A DNA stretch of 20,442 nt, from contig AQYM01000024.1 in the NCBI GenBank assembly GCA_000380705.1, forward strand, positions 29,971 to 50,412. The letters are read 5' to 3'. This stretch comes from Crenarchaeota archaeon SCGC AAA471-B05 (GTDB lineage: Archaea > Thermoproteota > Thermoprotei > Gearchaeales > Gearchaeaceae). This document shows, piece by piece, positions 7,955-15,452 of the stretch. Both the position numbers and the translations under genes were made by a program. Every line of letters starts with the position of its first letter. The stretch's first letter is position 1. The notes beneath the pieces were generated by a model. That model saw nothing but the letters and a program-made list of their open reading frames with translations, made no database searches and was not told the origin of the DNA.

Positions 7955-9362
7955 ATGGAAGATTTATTAAGAAACATAGTAGATTACGGTCTTTCTCAAG
8001 GAGCAAAATATGTAGAAGCAAGATACCAATTTTTAACTGGTAATTTTATTTCAATTAAAAACGGCGTTGTTGATAATGTAGGGAATTATAATATAAGAGG
8101 AGTAGGTATAAGAGTTGTTTTTCAAGATTCCATAGGATTTTCAGCTACAAACATAATTAATAAGGAAAGTTTGATTAATGCTTGTAATAATGCTATAAAA
8201 ATTGCTAGAAATTCAAAGAAAAGAAATGTGAAATTTGATTACTGGAGAGATTATCATGATATATGTATAGTAAAACCTAAAGTTGAAAATAGAGATATTG
8301 AAGAAATAATTAACGAATTTAAAGAAAACGATAAAAGGATAGTTGAAACAGAAAATAGAACTGTATTTAGAGTTTTTTTTATAACAAAACAAGAAGAAGA
8401 AAAATTGTTTGTAAACAGTGAAGGATCTGTAATTCAACAAAAATGGCCTATAATTTCACTTTTCTGTTCTTTGGCAGCTGTAGATCATCAAAAAGGATTT
8501 GTACAAAGATTTCTCCATGATGGAGGTAAAAAAGGTTGGGAAATAATAAGTGAAATAGAATACGAAGAAAAAACTAAAAAATGAAGCTAAAATTCTAGGG
8601 AAAATATTAAATGAAGCTGAAACGTTAAAGGAGAAAGGAGAATACGATGTTATAATAGATGGAGAAATAACAGGCCTAATTTCTCATGAAGCTTGCGGCC
8701 ATCCCTTCGAAGCTGATAGAATATTGGGAAGAGAAGCTGCGCAAGGAGGAGAATCATATTTGAACTTAAATATGCTAAATAAAGAAAAATTGGGAAGCGA
8801 ATTGCTAAATATTGTGGATGATCCTACGATAGAAAAGTCTTCAGGATTTTATGTTTATGATGATGAAGGTATACCTGCAAGAAAAAGATATTTAATAAAA
8901 GATGGTATACCCAACGAAGTTCTATTAAACAGGGAATATGCTGGATATTTATCTACAAAGAGTAACAGTGCTGCTAGAGCAACTTATTATTACAATGAAC
9001 CTTTAATAAGAATGGCTAATACTTATATCGAGCCAAAAGATTTTACAGTGGATGAAATGATAGAAGATGTTAAAAGAGGAATTTACTTAAAATCCTATAT
9101 GGAATGGAATATAGATGATAGAAGATGGAATCAAAAATATACAGGCTTAGAATGCTACTTAATTGAAAATGGACAAATAAAAAAAATGCTAAAAAATGTA
9201 GCTCTGGAAATAACAACGGGACATTTATTCAAAAATATAGACGCTATAGGAAAAGATTTAAAGTTTACACCAGGTAATTGTGGAAAAGGTGAGCCAATGC
9301 AAGGAATACCTGTATGGTTTGGAGGACCTACTATTAGGGTAAGGAAAGTTTGGATAAAATGA
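7955..9362 (+). CDS. tldD: TldD-family metalloprotease, frameshifted at 8576-8581
   Basis: TldD pairs with TldE as a zinc protease that trims small or unfolded peptides. The reading frame from the ATG at 7955 stops at 8584 after ISEIEYEEKTKK. The next frame then continues without a gap (NEAKILGKILNEAETLKEK) into the metal motif HEACGH (HExxxH), then the C-terminal CGKGEP and PVWFGGPTI family motifs, ending at 9362. The break lies in a run of six A (8576-8581); five would restore one 468-residue protein, a normal TldD length. The catalytic half survives only in the second frame. The stop overlaps the tldE start in ATGA. This is either a sequence error or a real frameshift. Confidence 0.88.
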
Positions 9363-10687
9363 GCGAATTAGATAAAAAGGCTGAGAAATTATTATTAGCT
9401 TTACAAAAGAAAGGTGCAGAAGATATAATATTAAAAATATCAAACGTTGAAGATGTGCTGATAAGGTATGCCAATAACGAAGTAACAATTCCTGTATATA
9501 GTGAGATATCAAATATAGACTTAAGATTTGGTTATAAAAATGCAGTGTTGCTTAGCACAATAAATGATGTTATGTTTGATGTTGAAAAAACTTCTGAAAA
9601 TTTAATAAAAATCGCATCTAATCTTAAAGAACAAGAAGTTTATGTTAAAATTCCTTCAACTAAATATGAATATCCTCCTTTAATAGAAGTAGACGAAGAA
9701 ACAAAGAAAATTTCAGAGTTATTACCAGCAGTAGCTGAAGAAGTTATTAATAGAAGTTTAAAAGGAAGAATAAAAAAAGTTGCAGGTACGTTGGAAGGAA
9801 AAATCGAGAAAATAAGAGTTATTACTTCAACAGGATACGATTTACAAGATATAAGGACTACAATTATGTTAAACCATAGATGTTTCTCAAATTCAACTTC
9901 CACAGGTCAATGGGCTTACTGTGCCAGAAGTATCAAAGACCTTGATTATAACTTAGTAGTGGAAAAAGCCACACAAATAGCTGAAATAAATATAAACCAG
10001 AAAAAAATAGAAGCAGGTAATTACGATATAGTATTTTCTCCTATGATTTTTGCGAGTTTAATGGAGCATGTTGCATTAGCTGCATCAGCTTATAACATAG
10101 AATTAGGCTTATCATTTTTCATAGGAAAATTAAATTCAAAGGTTGCTTCAGATAAGCTTACATTATATGAGGATCCCCATGATCATAAATCTCCAGCATA
10201 CTCAAGATTTGATGATGAATGTATTCCTACAAGAAAAAAGGACGTGATAAAGAATGGTATCTTGATTACTTATCTTCATAATTTAAGAACTGCAAAGAAA
10301 TTTGGAACGGAAAGCACAGGAAATGCAGGGATAGTGTTTCCTTTACCTTTTAATGTTTATATAAAGGAAGGTGATTATAAAGAAGAAGAAATATTTAAAG
10401 AGATAAAAAGAGGATTATTTTTGGTAAATAATTGGTATCTAAGATTTCAAAATTATATTACAGGAGATTTTTCAACAATATTAAGAGATGGAATATTCTT
10501 AATTGAAAACGGTGAAATAAAACAGGCCCTTTACGGAGGAAGGTTGAGCGAGAATTTCTTGAATCTTTTAAATTCTATAGAGGGGCTTACAAATATCAAA
10601 TATCCAATAAAATGGTGGGAGGTCAACATTCCAACATATTCTCCATACGCTTTAGCAAGAAACTTAAGGATTACTACTGCTGAATAA
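9359..10687 (+). CDS. tldE: TldE/PmbA-family protein, partner of TldD
   Basis: This encodes 442 residues from the ATG at 9359, which overlaps the tldD stop (ATGA); a TTG nine bases upstream is less likely. The fold is that of TldD, but where TldD has HExxxH this protein reads SLMEHVALAASAYN, so it is the non-metal-binding partner. The C-terminal TldE pattern (DDECIPTRKKDVIKNGIL, then SSTGNAG-like GTESTGNAG) is clear. The heterodimer's lumen is formed by both subunits, and the catalytic site lies in TldD. The 3' end overlaps the convergent membrane gene by 24 bases. The gene itself is intact. Confidence 0.9.
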   Translation: MSELDKKAEKLLLALQKKGAEDIILKISNVEDVLIRYANNEVTIPVYSEISNIDLRFGYKNAVLLSTINDVMFDVEKTSENLIKIASNLKEQEVYVKIPSTKYEYPPLIEVDEETKKISELLPAVAEEVINRSLKGRIKKVAGTLEGKIEKIRVITSTGYDLQDIRTTIMLNHRCFSNSTSTGQWAYCARSIKDLDYNLVVEKATQIAEININQKKIEAGNYDIVFSPMIFASLMEHVALAASAYNIELGLSFFIGKLNSKVASDKLTLYEDPHDHKSPAYSRFDDECIPTRKKDVIKNGILITYLHNLRTAKKFGTESTGNAGIVFPLPFNVYIKEGDYKEEEIFKEIKRGLFLVNNWYLRFQNYITGDFSTILRDGIFLIENGEIKQALYGGRLSENFLNLLNSIEGLTNIKYPIKWWEVNIPTYSPYALARNLRITTAE

Positions 10688-11116
10688 GTCTAACTTTTTT
10701 TTAATCTTAAATAAAAATATGTAAAAAAATACAGTAATCAAAGAAATAAAATAAGGTAGGAAGATAAAAACGAAAGATAAAGGTTGGTAAGAAATGGAAA
10801 TGAACAATTCTACAGTTGAAGGAAAGATGGGATAAAATATTGCATGGATTTGTTTATAATAAACTATAGGTAAGTAAAACAGCAAAGTTATAGGTAAACA
10901 TATAATTAACATTGTTGCTATAAAATCAGTTAAACGTCTTATTTTAACATTGGAATATAAAACAAGAAAAGAAAAGATCAAAATCAAATATGATGAAATT
11001 CCTGAAATAATTACCGTATAAATAAAAGCTGTCTGAATAACATTAATAATGTATGAAAAAACCAAGCAATGCATTAACGTTAGATAAGCTATAATTGAAA
11101 TATGAATTATTTTCAT
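10664..11116 (-). CDS. Hypothetical membrane protein, four TM helices
   Basis: This encodes 150 residues with hydrophobic segments at about 4-27, 33-54, 64-86 and 108-137, separated by short loops. The loop VKIRRLTD should be cytosolic by the positive-inside rule, as should the basic tail KIKKKLDLFSSSNP. The start at 11116 has an AT-rich TATA-like stretch (TTAATTATATTT) about 25 bases upstream. It is 38 bases from the divergent prepilin peptidase start, so the two may share control. No family is recognised. A link to pili or secretion is only suggested by the neighbour. Confidence 0.65.
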   Translation of the reverse strand: MKIIHISIIAYLTLMHCLVFSYIINVIQTAFIYTVIISGISSYLILIFSFLVLYSNVKIRRLTDFIATMLIICLPITLLFYLPIVYYKQIHAIFYPIFPSTVELFISISYQPLSFVFIFLPYFISLITVFFYIFLFKIKKKLDLFSSSNP

Positions 11117-11154
11117 ATAAATAAATAAAATGAAATATAATTAAATATTTTATT

Positions 11155-11940
11155 ATGGTTGACTTTAATTTAGCGTTAGAAATAAGTAAATTTTTCATAA
11201 TTACTTTACTTTTTGGAATTGCTGCATACAAAGATATAAAGGAAAGAGAAGTGGAGGATAAGATTTGGATTTTAACTTTAGTTTCGGCATCTCCTATAAC
11301 ATTTTTACAAATTTTCTACTTAAAATCTATTAAACTAGTAGATTTTATTACTTCGTTAATTTTATGCTTTATATTCGGATTATTATTATTCTATGTAGCT
11401 AAATTTGGGGGAGCAGACGCAAAAGCTTTATGGGTACTCCCTTTTGTTTTTCCTGTAAGACCTCAAATAGATATTAATACAGTTCTTCAACCTGGTTATT
11501 TTTTACCTTTTGCAGTTTCAGTTTTATTTAATGCTATACTATTATCAGTCTCTTATATATTTATTAATATTTTTAAAAATTTATTATGGTATATAAAAAA
11601 TAAAGAATTATTCAAAAATTATAATATTAATTTTTTTTATAAAATTCTATTATTTATTTTAGGTGAAAAGGTTAATAAAGAGAAATTAATAAAAAATAAG
11701 TTTTATATATCTTTATTTGTAAATAAAAATGGAGTTTTAAAACTCGAATTAAATAAAGATGTTAGAGATTTTGATTTTAATAATCTTGAAGCAAGAAAGG
11801 GTTATTATGAAAGTGAAAGTTATTGGGTTGAAAATCCACAGCCCTTCCTTTTATATTTCTTTATTTCAATCTATGTAACATTTCTATTAGGCGATATAAT
11901 AACTTACGTATCTTTTTTAATTGCGAGAAATATGTTTTAA
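11155..11940 (+). CDS. Prepilin peptidase, A24 family (PibD/FlaK-like)
   Basis: This membrane aspartyl protease cleaves class III signal peptides of archaellins and pilins on the cytosolic side. The two catalytic aspartates are D27 (in AYKDIKEREV) and D88 in FGGADAKAL (the GxGD motif, here GGAD). Hydrophobic segments lie at about 10-25, 38-56, 63-82 and 108-137, plus one at the C-terminus (about 233-258). Residues 140-225 form an unusually long polar, Lys/Asn-rich insertion (ELFKNYNINFF to EARKGYYESESYW) before the last helix, as seen in larger archaeal members. At 261 residues it is near the PibD/FlaK range. No pilin or archaellin gene is visible in this window. Confidence 0.88.
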   Translation: MVDFNLALEISKFFIITLLFGIAAYKDIKEREVEDKIWILTLVSASPITFLQIFYLKSIKLVDFITSLILCFIFGLLLFYVAKFGGADAKALWVLPFVFPVRPQIDINTVLQPGYFLPFAVSVLFNAILLSVSYIFINIFKNLLWYIKNKELFKNYNINFFYKILLFILGEKVNKEKLIKNKFYISLFVNKNGVLKLELNKDVRDFDFNNLEARKGYYESESYWVENPQPFLLYFFISIYVTFLLGDIITYVSFLIARNMF

Positions 11941-12022
11941 TTCCGTCCTAAATAATGAGGGTTAGTTCATTATAAGTCTCTTCTAATAAAATTTTAAATA
12001 TCAAGATTTTTATATCAACTAC

Positions 12023-12334
12023 ATGCCAGCAAAAAAATTAATAGCCGTAATAGCTGAATGGGAAACAGCTTCAAAATACGTAAAAAAGTTAGTAGAAGAG
12101 GTAAGTAAAAATCTTAATATTACTTTGGAGGTAAGAAACGAAGATTGGGACTTTTTAGTTACATATGGTCAAAAGGATGAATTTGGAGGAGTAGAAGTTC
12201 CTCAAGTTTTTATAGAAGACGATAAAGGGAATATTAAATTTATAATGGGAAGAGTTCCTTTAGATGATGAAGGAAAACCTGATATAGAAAAAGGTAAAAA
12301 AATGCTTGAAGAAATTATTAAGAACTATCCTTAA
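12023..12334 (+). CDS. Thioredoxin-fold-like small protein without CXXC
   Basis: This encodes 103 residues. The pattern strand (KLIAVIAEW), helix (KYVKKLVEEVSKNL), strand (ITLEVRNED), then cis-proline-like VEVPQVFIED and a strand (IKFIMGRV) with a final helix is that of a thioredoxin/glutaredoxin fold. There are no cysteines at all, so it cannot be a redox enzyme; a binding or structural role is more likely. The start at 12023 follows a TTTTTATAT stretch 9-17 bases upstream. Another AT-rich TATA-like box lies about 30 bases upstream. The stop shares a TTAA with the convergent gene. The fold call is by pattern only. Confidence 0.65.
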   Translation: MPAKKLIAVIAEWETASKYVKKLVEEVSKNLNITLEVRNEDWDFLVTYGQKDEFGGVEVPQVFIEDDKGNIKFIMGRVPLDDEGKPDIEKGKKMLEEIIKNYP

Positions 12335-12520
12335 AAATATTTTCCTAAAGAACTTATTCCTACGATTTCTTCAAAATCTATACCTGCAGGTTCCAATAAT
12401 TGTTCTAAAGTACTCCTCATTATTTCAATGTATTTATTAACGTCTATTTCATCCAACCTTGCCAATTGAACTGCTTTAACACCGTCTTCGCCCCTTACTT
12501 TTACATATGAGACAGTTTTT
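12331..12520 (-). CDS. Orphan coding stretch, start uncertain, about 60 residues
   Basis: The last 60 or so residues of this frame (KVRGEDGVKAVQLARLDE, then YIEIMRSTLEQLLEP and the end SSLGKYF) look like genuine soluble protein rich in Glu, Asp and Lys. The complementary strand reads as Ser/Thr/Pro-rich antisense. The frame stays open upstream to an ATG at 12642, but that part is simply antisense to the 6PGDH-like fragment. No ATG, GTG or TTG exists in frame near where the natural-looking part begins (about 12510). It may be a truncated gene end or may use a rare start codon. I do not recognise the family. It converges with the thioredoxin-like gene, sharing TTAA. Confidence 0.45.
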
Positions 12521-13048
12521 TCAAGATATGTTTCTATGCTAAAAGAAGATAGAGTAAAATATTCGAAATTATATAATTTATTTAATAAAATTAAAAATAA
12601 TTTAAATTTAGAAGATTTAAAAAATGCTTTAATACTTTCCATTTTACTTTCTTATATACAAGGAATCTATTTATTAAAAGGTTCAATTTTTTATAATTAT
12701 CATATTAATATTAGTGAAGCATTAAGAATTTGGAGAGGTGGAAGTATAATTAGAGGAGAAATATTAAATATGTTATATAAAGAATATTTGAAGAACGAAG
12801 ATATACTTGCTTCAGATAATATTAAAAGTATTATATTGAAAAATTTAAACAGTTTATCTAATACTTTATCTTTTGCTACAAGTAATAATTTACCTGTAAA
12901 TGTAATTTCTTCAAATTATAACTATTTAATTATGTTTATAAGTGAAAAACTTTCTGCAAATTTAACTCAGGCATTAAGGGATTACTTTGGCGCTCATGGA
13001 TATCAAAGAATAGATAAAGAAGGATATTTTCATACAGATTGGTTTTAA
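12509..13048 (+). pseudogene. C-terminal fragment of 6-phosphogluconate dehydrogenase
   Basis: Clear homology to the last 180 residues of the long (Gnd-type) 6PGDH: ETVFSRYVSMLKEDR, then SYIQGIYLLKG, IWRGGSIIRG, and the closing RDYFGAHGYQRIDKEG and FHTDW. Residues that bind 6-phosphogluconate in this region (the Arg of WRGG and the Arg and His of RDYFGAH) are kept. The whole NADP-binding domain and the catalytic Lys/Asn of the full 470-residue enzyme are missing. An ATG at 12536 could start a 170-residue protein, but homology already begins upstream of it, at about 12509. This is most likely a truncated relic. Expression as a separate C-terminal domain is possible, since the frame remains open. 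It ends in a TTAA shared with the FAU-1 gene. Confidence 0.75.
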
Positions 13049-14439
13049 GAAGTTTTCAAAAGTCTTTCCTTTTCTTCTTCCACTACTTTTAGAACTTTTT
13101 CGTAAAGGCTTGTGTTTATATATCCTTCGTTATAATAATATTCTAGCTTATCTTCATCTATTACTTTAACATCTCCTTCCTTTGTCTTAACTATATCTAT
13201 GCCTAAATCTACGTATCTTACACTATTTTCGTAAAATTCAACGGGTGTTGAAATATTAACATATATTCCTATCAAATCTCCTTCTTTCCTGAAATATCTT
13301 AATTCGCTACTCATAGAGCCTAATTTATATTTTGCTATACAATAATCTCCTAACATCTTTTTCTCATTTAAACCATCATATATTCCGTAACCTGACATTC
13401 TTCTTATTATTTTTATTTCATTTTCTTCTAAATTAATATCTATTATTTTACCTGGTGCCAAATTTATCAGTTCACCGTTGGGCAAATAATGCTCTATTTT
13501 TAAACTTTTACCGTATTTAAAGTATGTTTGTATTATACTTTGTAAAAGTTTTTTTCTTATAATCTCCCTTGAAGAAAATAAAGGTAATAATTCTTCTGCA
13601 AACCTTATCAATATTTCAGATTTTTCACCAAAATTTCTAAGGTAATGATGTTCATCTATAGTGGGTAATACATTATCCCTTATTTTATCTAAAATTTTTT
13701 TAGCATAATAAGTTAAGTAAACTTCAGCATAGCTGTAACCGTTTCTTATTTCGCCTATATTATCCAGTTTTGAATTAATCAATTTTTCCTTTTCATTAAT
13801 CAACTCAAATATTTCTTTTTTTATGAAATTTTCATTGACGTTTATACATGTTTCAAATACTTCAGCCCCCCAACCTTTTGGTAACAAGCTTATTATTTCT
13901 TTTATTAACGATTTCCCTTTAGGCATATTATTAATAATTGGAGGAATTTTTACATCTCCATTTTGTATTAACATTAGAAATTTACCTATTACGCATATTC
14001 CTACCCAAAAATTAGGTGGATAGTTAAATATAGGTTCTTTAACGGATACTATCAATTTTGTATTTAAAGGAAACTTACCGGGAATGTATCCTTCATATTG
14101 GCCTACGTTTATTTTGGACTTATTATCTTCGTTACTTATAACTTCACCTACAAATATACTTCCTATGTTTATTTTAGATTTATTTACTATTATATCTTGT
14201 AATTTTTCATCGAATATTTTGATTATTTCATTAATAACTTCCTTTTCTCCTATAATTTTTAGTCCGAAGGGATGTGGATTTGAAATTATAGCTGCTCTCC
14301 AATCTTGATTAAACTTTGTTAAATTTAACCTCTTTATTATTGTTTTAGAAGGAAATGCTAATTCGAAGTTATTTTCTACTAAAAGTTTGGTAATTGCAGT
14401 ACTATAAATACCTTGGACATAAACGCTTTTTTTAACCAT
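13045..14439 (-). CDS. FAU-1-like RNA-binding protein / ribonuclease with DUF402
   Basis: This encodes 464 residues, the usual size of archaeal FAU-1 proteins, which bind AU-rich RNA and have been reported to cleave rRNA precursors. The N-terminal half is related to RNase E/G. It contains an S1-like beta segment around residues 90-125 (INIGSIFVGEVISNED, VGQYEGYIPG) and the conserved GKSLIKEIISLLPKGWGAEV stretch near 170-190. The C-terminal third is a DUF402 domain, with the family ending VRYVDLGIDIVKTKEGDV and YYYNEGYI. The start overlaps the UPF0147 stop by one base (TAATG), so both are one operon. Activity on a particular RNA is not shown by sequence. Confidence 0.87.
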   Translation of the reverse strand: MVKKSVYVQGIYSTAITKLLVENNFELAFPSKTIIKRLNLTKFNQDWRAAIISNPHPFGLKIIGEKEVINEIIKIFDEKLQDIIVNKSKINIGSIFVGEVISNEDNKSKINVGQYEGYIPGKFPLNTKLIVSVKEPIFNYPPNFWVGICVIGKFLMLIQNGDVKIPPIINNMPKGKSLIKEIISLLPKGWGAEVFETCINVNENFIKKEIFELINEKEKLINSKLDNIGEIRNGYSYAEVYLTYYAKKILDKIRDNVLPTIDEHHYLRNFGEKSEILIRFAEELLPLFSSREIIRKKLLQSIIQTYFKYGKSLKIEHYLPNGELINLAPGKIIDINLEENEIKIIRRMSGYGIYDGLNEKKMLGDYCIAKYKLGSMSSELRYFRKEGDLIGIYVNISTPVEFYENSVRYVDLGIDIVKTKEGDVKVIDEDKLEYYYNEGYINTSLYEKVLKVVEEEKERLLKTS

Positions 14440-14702
14440 TAGTCTCTTATTTGTTCAAGTATGCTTATAATTCTCCATAAAGTTGTTCTTGCATAGGAAG
14501 GAATTGTTGGATCCTGGATTATTTCCTCTATTTTACTGATGCTTGTAGCAGCCTTAACCCCATAAGATTGGATATCTTTACTCATCAATACGTTAGCAAC
14601 TTCCTTACAAACTTCTCTAACATTTCTAGGTATTCCAGTATCTTTTACTAAGTTATTTAATAAATCATAAGCCATTTTTATTTTTGCTTCATTGGTACTC
14701 AT
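14439..14702 (-). CDS. UPF0147 family protein
   Basis: This all-helical protein of 87 residues has the family pattern of alternating helices. The conserved second half reads SISKIEEIIQDPTIPSYART, then LWRIISILEQIRD. UPF0147 proteins are widespread in Archaea and have no established function. It is the first gene of the operon with FAU-1, suggesting an RNA-related role by association. The start at 14702 lies 27 bases downstream of the centre of a TATA box, so the mRNA should be leaderless. Confidence 0.9.
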   Translation of the reverse strand: MSTNEAKIKMAYDLLNNLVKDTGIPRNVREVCKEVANVLMSKDIQSYGVKAATSISKIEEIIQDPTIPSYARTTLWRIISILEQIRD

Positions 14703-14722
14703 ATCTCATAATGTTAAATCTT

Positions 14723-14735
14723 AAAGATATATAAG
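14723..14735 (-). promoter_or_regulatory. TATA box of the UPF0147-FAU-1 operon
   Basis: Read on the minus strand, CTTATATATCTTT is centred 27 bases upstream of the UPF0147 ATG, which fits a leaderless transcript. The box is nearly symmetrical. On the plus strand it would place a start near 14757, just before the repeat-bearing spacer, so it could serve both directions. Confidence 0.55.
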
Positions 14736-14739
14736 AGTT

Positions 14740-15030
14740 TATTTTTTCTTACCAATCTCCACTGAAATTCTTAGCCTTGAAAGACTAGGGTTTTCTCGTC
14801 GATCCGTGACTGCATTCCTAATATGAAAACAATCGAGAGGTTCGGAGAACCTAATTTGTTGTGAGAGCTTTGTTGTTTACTATACGTTGATTATGTTTTT
14901 CGAAATGAGCAATATTCATAGTAACATTTGCTCTAATTACTTGGTTATACCTCATTCAAAAAATTTCTTTTAAAGACTTAAATCTTGTTTTCTCGTCTAA
15001 AAAGTCAAGGCTTTAGTTTAAGGTAAAATA
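14740..15030. other. Gene-free spacer with inverted and direct repeats; possible ncRNA or transposon relic
   Basis: This is the largest stretch without a credible gene in the window. AGCCTTGA (14773-14780) and TCAAGGCT (15005-15012) are perfect inverted repeats enclosing 224 bases. Inside lie a direct repeat of GTTTTCTCGTC (14790-14800 and 14987-14997), each copy preceded by AAAGACTA/AAAGACTTA. There is a hairpin AGGTTC-GGA-GAACCT (14838-14852) with an outer AACAA/TTGTT stem (14828-14832/14856-14860), and a stem GAGCAA/TTGCTC (14907-14912/14928-14933). A 34-codon minus-strand frame (14851-14955, beginning MRYNQVIRANV) looks protein-like but is short and interrupted. The spacer is visibly less AT-rich than other gaps. 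It could be a structured RNA about 240-260 bases long or the remains of a small mobile element. It contains no tRNA, RNase P or SRP signature that I can recognise. Confidence 0.4.
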
Positions 15031-15053
15031 ATCTTTAAAACATAAATATCTTG

Positions 15054-15422
15054 ATGGATCAAAAAGAGGCAGTTACAAAAAGGATGGCTGAACTTTTAAA
15101 AGCTGGGAATATTATGCTAAACGACTTTTGTCCTGATTGTAAAGTTCCGTTGTTTAAATTAAAAGATGGAAAAATAATATGTCCTTCTTGTAATAGAACT
15201 GTTGTTTATGTTAAGCATGGAGAAGAAGAAATAGTTAAGCATTATCAAATACTCGACTCAACAATGAACTCGGTCATTAAGAAAATCACTGAAATATCCT
15301 ACTCAATTATTGATGAAATGGATGAAGATAAATTAAGATTAAAAATATCTATAATGAACGGTCTTCTCGATGCTTATGAAAAATTGCTGAAAATTAAAAA
15401 ATATCACGCTGAATCTCAATGA
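15054..15422 (+). CDS. Sjogren autoantigen p27-like zinc-ribbon protein
   Basis: This encodes 122 residues from the ATG at 15054; a TTG directly upstream is in frame but less likely. Helix 1 (AVTKRMAELLKAGNIML) leads into a zinc ribbon with C26, C29, C43 and C46 (CPDC and CPSC), the layout of the archaeal Sjogren's syndrome/scleroderma autoantigen 1 (p27) family. The rest is helical (SVIKKITEISYSIIDEMD). The family's biochemical role is not established; the ribbon suggests protein or nucleic-acid binding. A TTTAAAA box (15034-15040) and a TTTAAGG (about 15018) lie upstream. It is followed after 30 bases by the thymidylate kinase-like gene, probably in one operon. Confidence 0.82.
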   Translation: MDQKEAVTKRMAELLKAGNIMLNDFCPDCKVPLFKLKDGKIICPSCNRTVVYVKHGEEEIVKHYQILDSTMNSVIKKITEISYSIIDEMDEDKLRLKISIMNGLLDAYEKLLKIKKYHAESQ

Positions 15423-15452
15423 TAAAAAGTTACATACTAAATTAATAATCGC

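Noticed and set aside
8213..8440. Hydrophobic minus-strand frame within tldD
   Set aside because: It is a Phe/Tyr/Ile-rich shadow of Lys/Asn-rich coding sequence, and tldD homology covers this stretch.
9258..9903. Minus-strand frames across tldD/tldE
   Set aside because: These are antisense shadows of clearly homologous genes.
11043..11231. Minus-strand frame spanning the divergent spacer
   Set aside because: It overlaps the starts of both neighbouring genes and has no coding character.
12520..12642. Upstream part of the minus frame ending at 12331
   Set aside because: It is exactly antisense to sequence homologous to 6PGDH, so an ATG start at 12642 is unlikely to be real.
13823..14308. 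Two plus-strand frames inside the FAU-1 gene
   Set aside because: They are Ile/Ser/Pro-rich antisense shadows; FAU-1 and DUF402 similarity is on the minus strand.
14800..14860. GGTTCGGAGAACC as a tRNA T-arm
   Set aside because: It is a self-complementary hairpin with a GGA loop; no acceptor, D or anticodon arms can be drawn around it.
14780..14997. Two GTTTTCTCGTC copies as a minimal CRISPR array
   Set aside because: There are only two short copies almost 200 bases apart, with no regular spacers and no cas genes.
14760..15015. RNase P RNA or SRP RNA
   Set aside because: Closing ends pair and the size would fit, but I find neither the conserved P4 sequences of RNase P nor the SRP helix 8 motif, and G+C is low for such an RNA in a thermophile.
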